Below, piece after piece: positions 34,295 through 43,073 of a DNA stretch of 47,773 bases. The position numbers and the translations under genes are program-made. The DNA comes from Myxosarcina sp. GI1. Its GTDB lineage: Bacteria > Cyanobacteriota > Cyanobacteriia > Cyanobacteriales > Xenococcaceae. Each line of letters opens with the position of its first letter. The stretch's first letter is position 1. The notes under the pieces were generated by a model. The model saw only the letters and a list, made by a program, of their open reading frames with translations. It was not told where the DNA came from and searched no databases. The DNA lies in assembly GCF_000756305.1 (NCBI RefSeq), contig NZ_JRFE01000017.1, positions 245,434 through 293,206 of the forward strand, given 5' to 3'.

Positions 34295-34597
34295 ATGAAA
34301 CTCTCACCTCAAGAACAAGATAAGCTGACTATTTTTACCGTTGCCTTACTAGCAGAAAGGCGCAAAGATAAGGGACTAAAACTAAACTACCCCGAAGCGA
34401 CTGCCTATATTTCGGCAGCGATTTTAGAAGGTGCTAGAGAAGGTAAAACTGTAAGCGAATTGATGAGCTTTGGTAAAACTTTACTTTCTGCCGATGATGT
34501 AATGAAAGGTATCCCAGAAATGATTGCCGAAGTTCAGGTAGAAGCAACTTTTCCCGATGGTACTAAATTAGTGACGGTACACAATCCCATTCAGTGA
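34295..34597 (+). CDS. ureA: urease gamma subunit
   Basis: The 100-aa protein starts [20 protein letters not shown], and continues with [20 protein letters not shown] and [13 protein letters not shown], the standard UreA sequence. Together with UreB and the catalytic UreC it forms the nickel urease that splits urea to ammonia and CO2. ureB follows after 98 bp, but no ureC or accessory gene is present in the window. Confidence 0.98.
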   Translation: MKLSPQEQDKLTIFTVALLAERRKDKGLKLNYPEATAYISAAILEGAREGKTVSELMSFGKTLLSADDVMKGIPEMIAEVQVEATFPDGTKLVTVHNPIQ

Positions 34598-34695
34598 ACA
34601 ATGAACAATTATCAGTTTTTTGTTTGAAATTATTAAAGCTTATAGCTACAAAAGGCAGCATCACAAACTTTAAAATATTCAACTCACGGTAACTT

Positions 34696-35004
34696 ATGAT
34701 TCCAGGTGAAATCTTTACTCCAGAAGGAGAAATCGAACTCAATGCAGGGAAAGAAACTAAAAAAATTCGAGTAGCAAGTACAGGCGATCGCCCAATTCAG
34801 GTAGGTTCGCATTTTCACTTTTATGAAGTCAATTCGGCTTTACAATTCGATCGCGAAGCTACTAAAGGAATGCGTCTCAATATTCCTGCTGGTACTGCGG
34901 TGCGTTTTGAACCAGGAGACGAAAAAGAAGTAGAGTTGGTGGCTTACGCTGGTAATCGAGAGGTTTACGGTTTTAATGGTTTGGTTGATGGAAAATTAGA
35001 TTAA
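34696..35004 (+). CDS. ureB: urease beta subunit
   Basis: The 102-aa protein reads [20 protein letters not shown] and contains [37 protein letters not shown] and [14 protein letters not shown], the conserved UreB blocks. It lies between ureA and a PCP_red gene; the expected next gene, ureC, is missing from this position. In some cyanobacteria, such as Synechocystis, the structural urease genes are scattered, so activity is still likely. Confidence 0.98.
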   Translation: MIPGEIFTPEGEIELNAGKETKKIRVASTGDRPIQVGSHFHFYEVNSALQFDREATKGMRLNIPAGTAVRFEPGDEKEVELVAYAGNREVYGFNGLVDGKLD

Positions 35005-35127
35005 TTTGGCATCATTTTGTTTTTTAGTTATAGCGATTTCTGATAGTTAATTTTGCCTAAGTGCGACAACTCTAAACGATCTTAAAGTTTAAGATTAAAG
35101 ATATTTACTTTGGAATTAAGCACCATT

Positions 35128-35313
35128 ATGAATAACTTCGATCTAATGGACGATCTGTATTGGACACCAGAAGCACGGGACAAACTCAAAAAAATTCCTT
35201 TCTTCGTTCGTTCTCAAGCACGCCAACGTATAGAAGAATTGGCTCGTAATGCGGAGTTAGAAGAAGTAACCTCGGCAATTGTCGAACAGGCTCGTTCGGA
35301 ATTCGGACAGTAA
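35128..35313 (+). CDS. PCP_red-domain mini-protein
   Basis: From ATG 35128 the protein is 61 aa: [20 protein letters not shown], then [20 protein letters not shown]. This is the PCP_red domain (PF08369 type), also found at the C-terminus of the dark-operative protochlorophyllide reductase ChlB and as free-standing small proteins in cyanobacteria. The stand-alone form has no redox cofactor ligands visible. Alternative starts are TTG 35110 and ATG 35146. Its function is uncertain; association with photosynthetic complexes is plausible. Confidence 0.82.
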   Translation: MNNFDLMDDLYWTPEARDKLKKIPFFVRSQARQRIEELARNAELEEVTSAIVEQARSEFGQ

Positions 35314-35483
35314 TATTACATTGAACAATTGCTCATTGTTAATTGCTTGAAAGTAATAAGTGTCACAATGTCAATACGTATCGCTATCAAGAGGAAAAAG
35401 AACTATAAAAGATCGGTGCGTCACGATAAAAGAAAATGTAAAAATGTAAATATATATATCATTTTCTTAAAATATTATTGCTA

Positions 35484-36728
35484 ATGCTTCTCGAACAAAT
35501 ACAAAGCCGCCCTCAGAACCACAACTTCTTAGAATCCGATTTAGTTATTGTCGGTGGTGGAATTGTTGGAGCAACTTTGGCTTCAGCTTTAAAAGATTCT
35601 GGACTAAAAATAATTATTATTGAAGCCAAAACTCTAGCCTCAGCTGCAGCCAAACAACAGGCTTATGCTTTTTCGCTGCTTTCTAGCCGTATTTATCAAA
35701 AAATTGGCGTATGGGATGAAATTTTTCCCTATATAGGTAAATTTTCTCAAATCGATCTTTCAGACGGCGATCGCATTTCAGCAGTGAAATTTAATACTCA
35801 GGACCTAGATACAGAGCATTTGGGATACGTCGCGCAGCATAATATCGTCTTAACGGCTCTACAAAATTATCTCAACACAGATTGTCCTAACGTTAGCTGG
35901 CTATGTCCTGCTGAAGTTATTGATGTAGAAATTAATAACTCTGCTGCTACCGTAGAAGTCAAAATAGACGGAAAATCGCAGTTTATCAAAACCAACTTAG
36001 TTATCGGTGCTGACGGTGCGCGATCGCGTCTTCGCGCTTTAGCCAAGATTAAAACTCACGGTTGGAAATATTGGCAGTCTTGTGTGGCGTTTACGGTCAA
36101 ACATACTGCACCACAGAATGACATCGCTTTTGAAAAATTTCACGCTACAGGACCAATGGGAATTTTACCCCTACCAGAAAATCACTGTCAGATTGTCTGG
36201 ACTAATCCCCACGGCAGAGCCAAGGCTTTACAGCAGCTAGAAGCAACACAATTTTTAGCCGAACTACAACGACATACGGGTGGTGTTTTGGGTAACTTAC
36301 AGCTAACAAGCGATCGCTTTTTGTTTCCCGTACAGTTGATGCAGTGCGATCGCTATATCGAACGGCGACTAGCTTTAGTCGGCGATGCGGCGCATTGCTG
36401 TCATCCCGTTGGCGGACAGGGTTTAAATTTGGGCATTAGAGATGCAGCTACCCTGGCGGAAATTCTTACGGTAGCCAGCCAACAAGGTAGAGATATAGGC
36501 GATCGCCAGGTACTAAAACGCTATCAAAACTGGCGTAAGTTAGAAAATCTAGCCGTTCTTGGCTTTACCGATCTATTAGACCGCATGTTTTCTAACAACT
36601 GGTTGCCTATAGTAATAATTCGTCGCAGTGGTTTGTGGTTGATGAACAATGTCAAACCGTTAAAAGTTTTTGCCCTGAAATTTATGACGGGACTAACGGG
36701 AAAAACTCCACAGTTAGCACAACGCTAA
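35484..36728 (+). CDS. UbiH/COQ6-family FAD-dependent hydroxylase
   Basis: The 414-aa flavoprotein monooxygenase has the dinucleotide fold at its start (SDLVIVGGGIVGATLASALK), the second FAD site VIGADGARSRLRALA (DG motif), and the late FAD block RRLALVGDAAHCCHPVGGQG with LNLGIRDAATL. This matches the UbiH/UbiF/COQ6 group of quinone-ring hydroxylases. In cyanobacteria such a protein could act on plastoquinone or another isoprenoid quinone; this is inferred. The ATG at 35484 is preferred to a TTG at 35478. It is transcribed alone as far as spacing shows. Confidence 0.88.
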   Translation: MLLEQIQSRPQNHNFLESDLVIVGGGIVGATLASALKDSGLKIIIIEAKTLASAAAKQQAYAFSLLSSRIYQKIGVWDEIFPYIGKFSQIDLSDGDRISAVKFNTQDLDTEHLGYVAQHNIVLTALQNYLNTDCPNVSWLCPAEVIDVEINNSAATVEVKIDGKSQFIKTNLVIGADGARSRLRALAKIKTHGWKYWQSCVAFTVKHTAPQNDIAFEKFHATGPMGILPLPENHCQIVWTNPHGRAKALQQLEATQFLAELQRHTGGVLGNLQLTSDRFLFPVQLMQCDRYIERRLALVGDAAHCCHPVGGQGLNLGIRDAATLAEILTVASQQGRDIGDRQVLKRYQNWRKLENLAVLGFTDLLDRMFSNNWLPIVIIRRSGLWLMNNVKPLKVFALKFMTGLTGKTPQLAQR

Positions 36729-36859
36729 CTGCCACGATTGGGTATCATTATATATCGAGATCTTTTAAGATAACTGGAAAAATTGTCGGTATATGAGACA
36801 CATCGAACCAGTAACTAAGATCGTTAATTAGATAATTATTCAGGAAATAGACTGCTACC

Positions 36860-38179
36860 ATGATTCACGATATTTTTATGCCCGCTCTTAGCTCTACAAT
36901 GACCGAAGGTAAAATTGTCGAATGGGTAAAATCTCCTGGGGATAAGGTCGAAAAAGGAGAGACGGTGGTAGTGGTCGAGTCGGACAAAGCCGACATGGAT
37001 GTCGAATCTTTTAATGAAGGTTATTTGGCAGCAATTTTAGTAGAAGCAGGAAATGAAGCACCCGTTGGTGACGCGATCGCTTTAATTGCCGAAACCGAAG
37101 CCGAAATTGAAACCGCCCAACAACAGGCTAAATCTTCTGGTACAACCAGCACCTCCAAATCAACCCCACAACCAGAAACTCCACCTGCTGCCGCAGCAGC
37201 CAGCACCCCTGCTCCAACTCCTGCGAGCAGTAGCAGTAATGGTAGTAGTAGTGGCAGACTCGTTGCCTCTCCTAGAGCGAGAAAACTTGCCAAAGAGCTT
37301 AAGGTAGATTTGAAAAGTTTAAAAGGTAGTGGTCCTTACGGACGCATCGTCGCTGACGACATCGAACAAGCCGCAGGTAAAACTACTTCTCAACCCCAAC
37401 CAGAGGCTACTAGCTTTGCAGTACCTCAAAAACAAAGTCAAGTCACACCCACTCCAGCACCTACCACTGCGCCACAGCCCGCTCCTGTTCCCCAACGAGT
37501 CGCACCAGGAGAAACTGTACCGCTAAATACTCTACAAAAAGCAGTAGTGCAAAACATGACTGCTAGTCTGCAAGTACCGATTTTCCATGTCACCTATACG
37601 ATCGTTACCGATGCTCTTGACGAATTGTATAAAAAAATCAAACCCAAAGGTGTAACCATGACGGCGTTGCTGGCTAAGGCAGTTGCCATGACTCTACAAA
37701 AGCATTCTATAGTTAATGCTGGCTATGGCGATAATGCCATTCGTTACAGTTCGGAAATTAATATCGCCGTTGCGGTAGCTATGCCCGATGGCGGCTTAAT
37801 TACTCCCGTATTGCGTTGTGCAGATGAGGTAGATATTTATTCTCTGTCTCGCACCTGGAAAGATTTGGTAAACCGCGCTAGAGCCAAACAGTTACAGCCA
37901 GAAGAATACAATAGTGGAACTTTCACCTTATCTAACTTGGGGATGTTTGGTGTAGATAACTTTGATGCTATTTTACCTCCAGGACAAGGCTCGATTTTAG
38001 CTATTGGCGGCTCTCGTCCCCAACTTGTAGCCAATGAAGCAGGAATGTTTGGCGTACAAAGACAGATGAAAGTTAATATCACCTGCGATCATCGCATTAT
38101 TTATGGCGCACAGGCTGCTGCTTTCTTGCAAGATTTAGCCAAGCTAATTGAAACTGACGCTCAATCTCTGACGCTTTAA
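36860..38179 (+). CDS. pdhC: pyruvate dehydrogenase E2, dihydrolipoamide acetyltransferase
   Basis: The 439-aa protein has one lipoyl domain (EGKIVEWVKSPGDKVEKGET; lipoyl lysine in VVVESDKADMDVESF), an Ala/Pro/Ser-rich linker, a peripheral-subunit-binding domain (ASPRARKLAKELKVDLKSLK), a second Pro/Gln-rich linker, and the catalytic domain with FTLSNLGMFGVDNFDAILPP and the acetyltransferase motif CDHRIIYG. It transfers acetyl groups to CoA. A strong terminator follows, so it is monocistronic; E1 and E3 genes are elsewhere, as is usual in cyanobacteria. Confidence 0.96.
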   Translation: MIHDIFMPALSSTMTEGKIVEWVKSPGDKVEKGETVVVVESDKADMDVESFNEGYLAAILVEAGNEAPVGDAIALIAETEAEIETAQQQAKSSGTTSTSKSTPQPETPPAAAAASTPAPTPASSSSNGSSSGRLVASPRARKLAKELKVDLKSLKGSGPYGRIVADDIEQAAGKTTSQPQPEATSFAVPQKQSQVTPTPAPTTAPQPAPVPQRVAPGETVPLNTLQKAVVQNMTASLQVPIFHVTYTIVTDALDELYKKIKPKGVTMTALLAKAVAMTLQKHSIVNAGYGDNAIRYSSEINIAVAVAMPDGGLITPVLRCADEVDIYSLSRTWKDLVNRARAKQLQPEEYNSGTFTLSNLGMFGVDNFDAILPPGQGSILAIGGSRPQLVANEAGMFGVQRQMKVNITCDHRIIYGAQAAAFLQDLAKLIETDAQSLTL

Positions 38180-38226
38180 AAAAGTTTTAAAGCTAGAAAA
38201 AAACAACTGCTGAGACATTCTTAAAA

Positions 38227-38269
38227 AATCGGGATATGTGGCGATCGCGCAAGTATCCCGATTTTTTTT
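38227..38269 (+). terminator. terminator of the E2 gene with HIP1 in its loop
   Basis: AATCGGGATA (38227-38236) pairs with TATCCCGATT (38254-38263) and a further T-run follows. The 17-nt loop contains the HIP1 octamer GCGATCGC (38241-38248). Confidence 0.9.
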
Positions 38270-38377
38270 CTTTCGTCGAATTCTATCTTTCTATGGAAGA
38301 GTAATTTACAGTCAAAAAAATAAACTAGAGCTAGAGCAAGCGTAATAAATTATCTGCTTTGAGACTCGAACAAGTTT

Positions 38378-38785
38378 ATGAATTTTTTTCAAAAGCGATC
38401 GCGCTTCCGTGCTGTTATTAGTTTGTTGTTAGCTATAAGCGTATACATAGGGGTTTATTTGCTCTCTCGACCTCAAGCCTTAGCGCAAAGTAATACAAGT
38501 TTAAACTCAGAAATTAGCAGTTTGCGTACTAGAATCAATCGATTAGAAAGTCAGGTCGGTCGTTTGAGCCAGTCGCCGAGTAGTAATCTTCCCAGATCTA
38601 GTAACTCTAAACCTTATTCTAGTAATAGATCGGGTAATCCTCCGATAGTTAATGGAGAAGCAGTTGGACCGAGCGATCCTTTTTACGAACGCCTAGCTAC
38701 ATTATTAATCGAACTAAAAGAAGACGTGAGAAATATTGACGGACGATTATCGGCAGTAGAACAACAGGTATCGGAACATCAATAA
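38378..38785 (+). CDS. secreted or anchored coiled-coil protein, hypothetical
   Basis: The 135-aa protein begins with a basic N-terminus and a hydrophobic helix (AVISLLLAISVYIGVYLL), followed by SRPQALAQSN, which could be a signal-peptidase site. A heptad-like stretch (ISSLRTRINRLESQVGRLSQ), a Ser/Asn/Pro-rich spacer, and a second amphipathic helix ending in LKEDVRNIDGRLSAVEQQVS follow. I do not recognise a named family. The pattern suggests an extracytoplasmic oligomeric protein. Confidence 0.7.
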   Translation: MNFFQKRSRFRAVISLLLAISVYIGVYLLSRPQALAQSNTSLNSEISSLRTRINRLESQVGRLSQSPSSNLPRSSNSKPYSSNRSGNPPIVNGEAVGPSDPFYERLATLLIELKEDVRNIDGRLSAVEQQVSEHQ

Positions 38786-38875
38786 ACAAAGAGCAGAACT
38801 ACAATGAAAAATTCTTTATTCAACAGCTAAACTAAACAGTTACACTTAACTACTTACTGTTCATTGTGAGAGCGT

Positions 38876-39016
38876 AATTCGGAGGTTTCCTCGCGGACAC
38901 GGCAGCAAAGCTGCCAAGCGCGTCAAGCGCAACTTGCCCTCTTTAAGGGCTGTGTCCGCCGCCGTTGCGATCGCAACGGCGAAACGCGAAGCTCGTTTGC
39001 TGACCGCCCGAAATTG
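38876..39016. repeat. nested palindromic element
   Basis: About 140 bp of GC-rich DNA with imperfect inverted ends (AATTCGGAGG near 38877, CCGCCCGAAATT near 39005). Inside, GCGGACAC (38893-38900) pairs with GTGTCCGC (38952-38959) around three mini-hairpins: GGCAGC-aaa-GCTGCC, GCGC-gtcaa-GCGC and GCCCT-cttta-AGGGC. Next comes a perfect 22-bp palindrome (38960-38981, half-site CGCCGTTGCGA) with HIP1 at its centre. No coding capacity. Confidence 0.8.
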
Positions 39017-39033
39017 ATAATTGCTCATTGATA

Positions 39034-39052
39034 AGGTGAGACTGGCTCACCT
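39034..39052. repeat. 7-bp hairpin downstream of psb29
   Basis: AGGTGAG (39034-39040) and CTCACCT (39046-39052) with a 5-nt loop, 10 bp beyond the psb29 stop. It lacks an adjacent T-run on the minus strand, so termination is only possible. Confidence 0.5.
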
Positions 39053-39062
39053 AGAAAAATAA

Positions 39063-39752
39063 TTATTCAGTAGCTGTTTCTTTTGTTTGCTTTTCTTGTT
39101 CTCTTCTTTCTCTTTGTTTGCGTCCTGCTTGCAAAACATCTTCAATTACTTTGAGCAGCTGCTCCATTTTTTCAAGATTGCTGCGGTATAGCTCTAAATC
39201 TTTTTTGAGTTTTTCTGCGGGTAAATTAAGCTTCTCTGCTAGTGTATCTAAAGTTTCGTTGCGTTTTTTATCGTCTTTGATTAACTCTAAATCTGCTTCT
39301 TCTAGCAAAGTATACAGTCCAATTCCAAAAGGACGGCTGTATTTAAAATTTTGGTTTTTAGCAATTGCTTGAATTGGTTCGACAATGTTTTCTCCGCCTT
39401 CTTGGCTTTGAGGATTACCCAACCATTCGATTAATTCTTCTAAAGTTTTACCTTGAGCTAAAGATAACAAACTACCTGCCTGCTCTTTATATACTTCGGG
39501 ATCGCCATCAGTAGATTTACAAAGAGCATTAAATATAGACTGTTTGTCTTTTTCTGGTTGATATCCCTGCATTAAACGCTCGAAAGAAGTGACAACTCCT
39601 AGATAATAAATAGGATCGGAGTTAAAATCAGCGTTGACTGAAAGCAGGTGCATTTCTACTAACAATTCTTCTATTACTCGGCGATAAACTGAGTTAATCG
39701 GTCGAGTGTGATGGTTATAAAAAGCTCTTTTACTATCTGAAACAGTTTTCAT
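39063..39752 (-). CDS. psb29: photosystem II biogenesis protein Psb29/Thf1
   Basis: The 229-aa protein matches Thf1/Psb29: TVSDSKRAFYNHHTRPINSV, YRRVIEELLVEMHLLSVNAD, YYLGVVTSFERLMQGYQPE and a C-terminal coiled coil (RSNLEKMEQLLKVIEDVL) with a Glu/Lys/Arg tail. It interacts with FtsH proteases and is needed for photosystem II repair and thylakoid formation. It is transcribed alone; the ATG start fits the family N-terminus. Confidence 0.96.
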   Translation of the reverse strand: MKTVSDSKRAFYNHHTRPINSVYRRVIEELLVEMHLLSVNADFNSDPIYYLGVVTSFERLMQGYQPEKDKQSIFNALCKSTDGDPEVYKEQAGSLLSLAQGKTLEELIEWLGNPQSQEGGENIVEPIQAIAKNQNFKYSRPFGIGLYTLLEEADLELIKDDKKRNETLDTLAEKLNLPAEKLKKDLELYRSNLEKMEQLLKVIEDVLQAGRKQRERREQEKQTKETATE

Positions 39753-39958
39753 ATTAGACTAATTTTTTAAGCTTACAATTTTGGGTGTAACATGGCGATC
39801 GCCATAGCAGGAATTAAATTTTGGCATTTTTTTTGACGATCCCCTATAGCTAACTTCTTAGTATATCTTTATATTATGCAATGATTTTGGTCGCTAAAAT
39901 AGGAATCTTGGCAGATTATACAGATACTAATAATTGCTAGTGCAATGGAGTCAACAGG

Positions 39959-40249
39959 ATGCAATCATCGATCGCGAAAAACAAAATTAAATATCGATTG
40001 GTAAATCCCGAACTACCTCTAGCAGTATATCGAGAAGTTGCGGCTCATTTGCGACAGGTGACAACCGTACAAACTGAATTGATTATTCGTCCTCTAAGTA
40101 GTGAAAACGAATTTGATTATAGTAAAAGTCAAATTGAAGCTTTATGGATCGAACATCCGCAATCTTTAAGCGATCGCCACAAACAGCAAATCGAGCAAAT
40201 TTTAGACTATTATGCCCAACGCTATCGTCCTTGGCAAAGGCAAGCTTAG
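39959..40249 (+). CDS. conserved hypothetical protein, 96 aa
   Basis: The protein contains KYRLVNPELPLAVYREVAAH, LRQVTTVQTELIIRP and a helical C-terminus (SDRHKQQIEQILDYYAQRY). It looks like a small soluble cyanobacterial hypothetical; I cannot name the family. Its stop overlaps the convergent cpcS stop: TAA on the minus strand and TAG on the plus share TTAG at 40246-40249. Confidence 0.72.
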   Translation: MQSSIAKNKIKYRLVNPELPLAVYREVAAHLRQVTTVQTELIIRPLSSENEFDYSKSQIEALWIEHPQSLSDRHKQQIEQILDYYAQRYRPWQRQA

Positions 40250-40830
40250 TTTAAACGCTCTTTATGTTTTTGCACCATTTGCTTTAAAACTTCACTAGAT
40301 ACACAGCGACGTTCGGAACAATAGCTTACTAAGCTAATACCATTAAGCATTTGGACAGTGCCAACGCGCACGCGAAAATCATCGGTAATAAACCAACAGC
40401 GTTCTTGTCCCTGGTTCTTATCGTAATCGGTATCGATTGTTAATACGCCATCTTTGCCAAACCAGTAGCGGCTAATTACAGGCAAACCTTCTACATAACC
40501 TTTGTCGCGAATCAATTTACCCGTCAGTCCTGTTTCGTCATCGGGAACATCAATTAATACCGCAGCATAATCGGGGTTGGGTTCGCGATCGTCCATGTTA
40601 GACTGCCAACTAAAGCTACTTCCTCCCTTCGCCAGACTCAAATCTAAACCATGTAGTTCGCAGGCTTCTTTAACTCTGGGGTCGTCGGGTTCTATTACAG
40701 TAACTATCAGGTTAGATTGCCCCGACTCGTCGGCAACTACGTCAAAGTGATGCACGCTTCTTTCGGTAAACCATTTACCCGCACTTTTGCGAAAGAAGTC
40801 CATCATGGTCATCGGCGGTTGAAAAACCAT
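40246..40830 (-). CDS. cpcS: phycocyanobilin lyase CpcS
   Basis: From the ATG at 40830 the protein is 194 aa. It contains MMDFFRKSAGKWFTERSVHH, GGSSFSWQSNMDDREPNPDY, LIRDKGYVEGLPVISRYWFG and RCWFITDDFRVRVGTVQMLN, the close CpcS pattern. CpcS attaches phycocyanobilin to Cys-82-type sites of phycocyanin and allophycocyanin beta subunits. A TTG at 40866 is also in frame, and AAGGGAG lies 14 bp before the chosen ATG. It is one of two family members in the window (the other at 15195-15731). Confidence 0.9.
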   Translation of the reverse strand: MVFQPPMTMMDFFRKSAGKWFTERSVHHFDVVADESGQSNLIVTVIEPDDPRVKEACELHGLDLSLAKGGSSFSWQSNMDDREPNPDYAAVLIDVPDDETGLTGKLIRDKGYVEGLPVISRYWFGKDGVLTIDTDYDKNQGQERCWFITDDFRVRVGTVQMLNGISLVSYCSERRCVSSEVLKQMVQKHKERLN

Positions 40831-40905
40831 AAATAAATTTTTTACTCCCTTAATAGCATTTCTCAATGCTTGCTAATGTATAAAAAGAGTATTTTATAAG
40901 AAATA

Positions 40906-41253
40906 ATGGCTGCTAAACCCAATTCTGGAAAAAATCGTATTGTTTATCAGGAATTTGGAACTCCCGATAATTCCTCGGCTATGGAAAGAGCAGTTCCCGA
41001 TTTACCGCCAGAAAAACAAGATATTAGAATTCAGGCAACGCGATCGGGTCGTAAGGGCAAAACCGTTACGGTAATGACGGGATTTCAGCATAACACGAAA
41101 ACTTTGAGCAAATTACTCAAAAAGCTAAAAAGCCAGTGCGGCTGTGGTGGTACGATAAAAGACGATACCTTAGAAATTCAAGGTGACCACAAACAAAAGT
41201 TATTAGAAACTCTGACAAAATTGGGTTACAAAGCCAAAATAAGTGGTGGATGA
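40906..41253 (+). CDS. SUI1/eIF1-family translation factor (YciH)
   Basis: The 115-aa protein has an acidic/polar N-terminus, then DIRIQATRSGRKGKTVTVMT, LSKLLKKLKSQCGCGGTIKD, and DHKQKLLETLTKLGYKAKIS. The RxGRKGKxVTV and CGCGGTxK blocks are the SUI1 signature. Bacterial YciH proteins are non-essential homologues of eIF1 that influence start-site fidelity. It is divergent from cpcS by 75 bp. Confidence 0.93.
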   Translation: MAAKPNSGKNRIVYQEFGTPDNSSAMERAVPDLPPEKQDIRIQATRSGRKGKTVTVMTGFQHNTKTLSKLLKKLKSQCGCGGTIKDDTLEIQGDHKQKLLETLTKLGYKAKISGG

Positions 41254-41282
41254 TCTTAGGCTTTGAAAGAAGCGTTTAAAAT

Positions 41283-41811
41283 ATGTCAGAAATTAATATT
41301 TCTTTTAGTAATGGTGCGATCGCTTTGACGGCTATTGTAGAAGTAATAGGAGTAATAGTACTCGGTCGAATTTTTTGTGCAATAACTTGGTTGCGTTACA
41401 AAAACGCGACTCAGTCCGCTAAACTATCTTTATAAAAAAAACTATCCTATTAAATTTGTCCGCGATCGCCTCAGAAAGTACAAATTTGTAGTAGTTAAGT
41501 ATAATGCTCAAGCTGAGATAGTTAGTGCAAGTTTCTATACATTTTTAGGCGATATAACTCATATTAAATATTCTAACAATAGAGTTTCTCAGTATAGTGG
41601 CTTACTTATTTCTAATATTTTTCTATTCATTTTTCCATTAATAGGGCTATTAATAACATTCGCTTGTAATTCATTTTCTGCCGAACGTATTAACAATTTG
41701 GAAAGTATACAGCAACTCCAAGAAATTGGAATAACTTTATTTATATCCTTTTTCTTTGCTGCTTTTATTAAACTAGGTATCGATCTTTTTATCGATACTT
41801 ATGACGAGTAA
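41283..41811 (+). pseudogene. split small membrane protein gene
   Basis: An ATG at 41283 opens a 50-codon frame, MSEINISFSNGAIALTAIVE then VIGVIVLGRIFCAITWLRYK, with one membrane helix, and stops at 41433-41435. A second frame, shifted by +1, is open from 41386 to the TAA at 41809-41811. It has two further hydrophobic helices (SGLLISNIFLFIFPLIGLL; IGITLFISFFFAAFIKLG) and no ATG, GTG or TTG in its early part. The frames overlap by 50 bp, next to a run of eight A (41434-41441). A single-base indel in a roughly 175-aa gene is the simplest reading; the 50-aa ORF could also be real by itself. Family not recognised. Confidence 0.5.
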
Positions 41812-41910
41812 ATACTGTTCTTCGGCTAAGTTAATTACAAAAATTACATATATTAGTTTTGCGATTGGCGATCGCTAAATGCAGTGTTTCAAGGCGATCG
41901 CCACAAAGAT

Positions 41911-42522
41911 TTATTTATAGTATTTCTTTTCTTTAGCGATCGCACTAGCGGCAATTATTCCACCGATAAAGCCGAATAAGTGTCCCTGCCAGGAAATGCC
42001 CATTTGCGAGGGTAAAACACCCCAGACATAACCACCGTAAACAAAAAAGACCACGATCGACAGAATAATTGAGGGAATGTTTTTCTGAAAATATCCCCTG
42101 AACAAAAGAAAGCCCAAGTAGCCATAAATTAAAATACTCGCACCAACGTGAACCGAACCAGTAGGTGCAAACAACCAAACTCCCATACCGCCTACTATTG
42201 CCGACAATAACGTGACGATAAAAAAGTCGCTGGTTTCTTGAATCATCGTCAACCAGCCCAAAACTAAAAATGGTATGGAATTAGCGATGAGATGACCAAA
42301 CCCACCATGTAAAAAAGGAGCAAAAACAATCCCACGTAGTCCAGTCAAACTATGGGGTTGAATACCGTATCGATCCAAACTTCCCTGAAACACCAAAACA
42401 TCAATAATTTCAACTATCCAAAATATGGCGAGGAAGGCAAACAAAATAATTAGTTCTCTAACAAGTGATTTCTGTGGTACCGATCTTTGTTTGTGACGAC
42501 TGTTCATAACGATTTTAGACAT
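41911..42522 (-). CDS. rhomboid-family intramembrane serine protease
   Basis: The 203-aa membrane protein has FLHGGFGHLIANSIPFLVLG, then the serine loop VHVGASILIYGYLGFLLF (Ser129) and the histidine helix SWQGHLFGFIGGIIAA (His181). The Ser/His dyad places it among active rhomboids, although the residue pair after the serine is IL rather than the usual GA. About six helices are predicted. Substrate unknown; it is transcribed alone. Confidence 0.88.
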   Translation of the reverse strand: MSKIVMNSRHKQRSVPQKSLVRELIILFAFLAIFWIVEIIDVLVFQGSLDRYGIQPHSLTGLRGIVFAPFLHGGFGHLIANSIPFLVLGWLTMIQETSDFFIVTLLSAIVGGMGVWLFAPTGSVHVGASILIYGYLGFLLFRGYFQKNIPSIILSIVVFFVYGGYVWGVLPSQMGISWQGHLFGFIGGIIAASAIAKEKKYYK

Positions 42523-43073
42523 CTGATTGCAAAGGCTCTATCTTCAAATAAATTAATTTCCTAAAATCTTGCTCCACAAGAAAAATAAACCGCGTCCGTG
42601 AAGTGAAAACTGGAGTTTTCAAAATAATTCTTTTTCCCTTTTACCAAAAAAGAGAAAATCAAAAACTATAGGTTTCAAAGTAGACACACTTTATAATGCT
42701 CCTGCACTTAATGATAATCTCTCTTTTTATAAATTCAACTGCCAGTCTAATACTACCGTCTAATTTGAACTCTCAATTTACTATAGTAAAACTGGCGGTC
42801 GTTGAACTACACGAGATTAACACAAATATAAATTGGGCAAGGCTCGAATAATTTTTTCGTCAGATATCTGGTTTTGGAAGTAAATTGTGGTTCAAAAAGT
42901 GGAGCGAACCAATTATGATAATTATTAAAGCGATCTTTAAATAAGATTAAGTTTGTCTTTAAGGACTTGACAACCATCCAAAGACAATAACGAATAACAA
43001 GAACGTTAAGGCTGTAGAGATAGAATACTAACTCTATAAGTAAAATATATTGAGAACAGGAGGAATTTAGTTA
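42523..43073. other. 551-bp intergenic region upstream of psbU
   Basis: No gene is supported. A short inverted repeat, GAAAACT (42605-42611) and AGTTTTC (42614-42620), lies near the rhomboid side. TTGACA near 42967 could be part of the psbU promoter, but I cannot pair it with a convincing -10 box. Confidence 0.5.

Noticed and set aside
37086-37526. Pro/Leu-rich ORFs inside the E2 gene
   Set aside because: They are frame-shifted readings of the low-complexity Ala/Pro linkers of dihydrolipoamide acetyltransferase.
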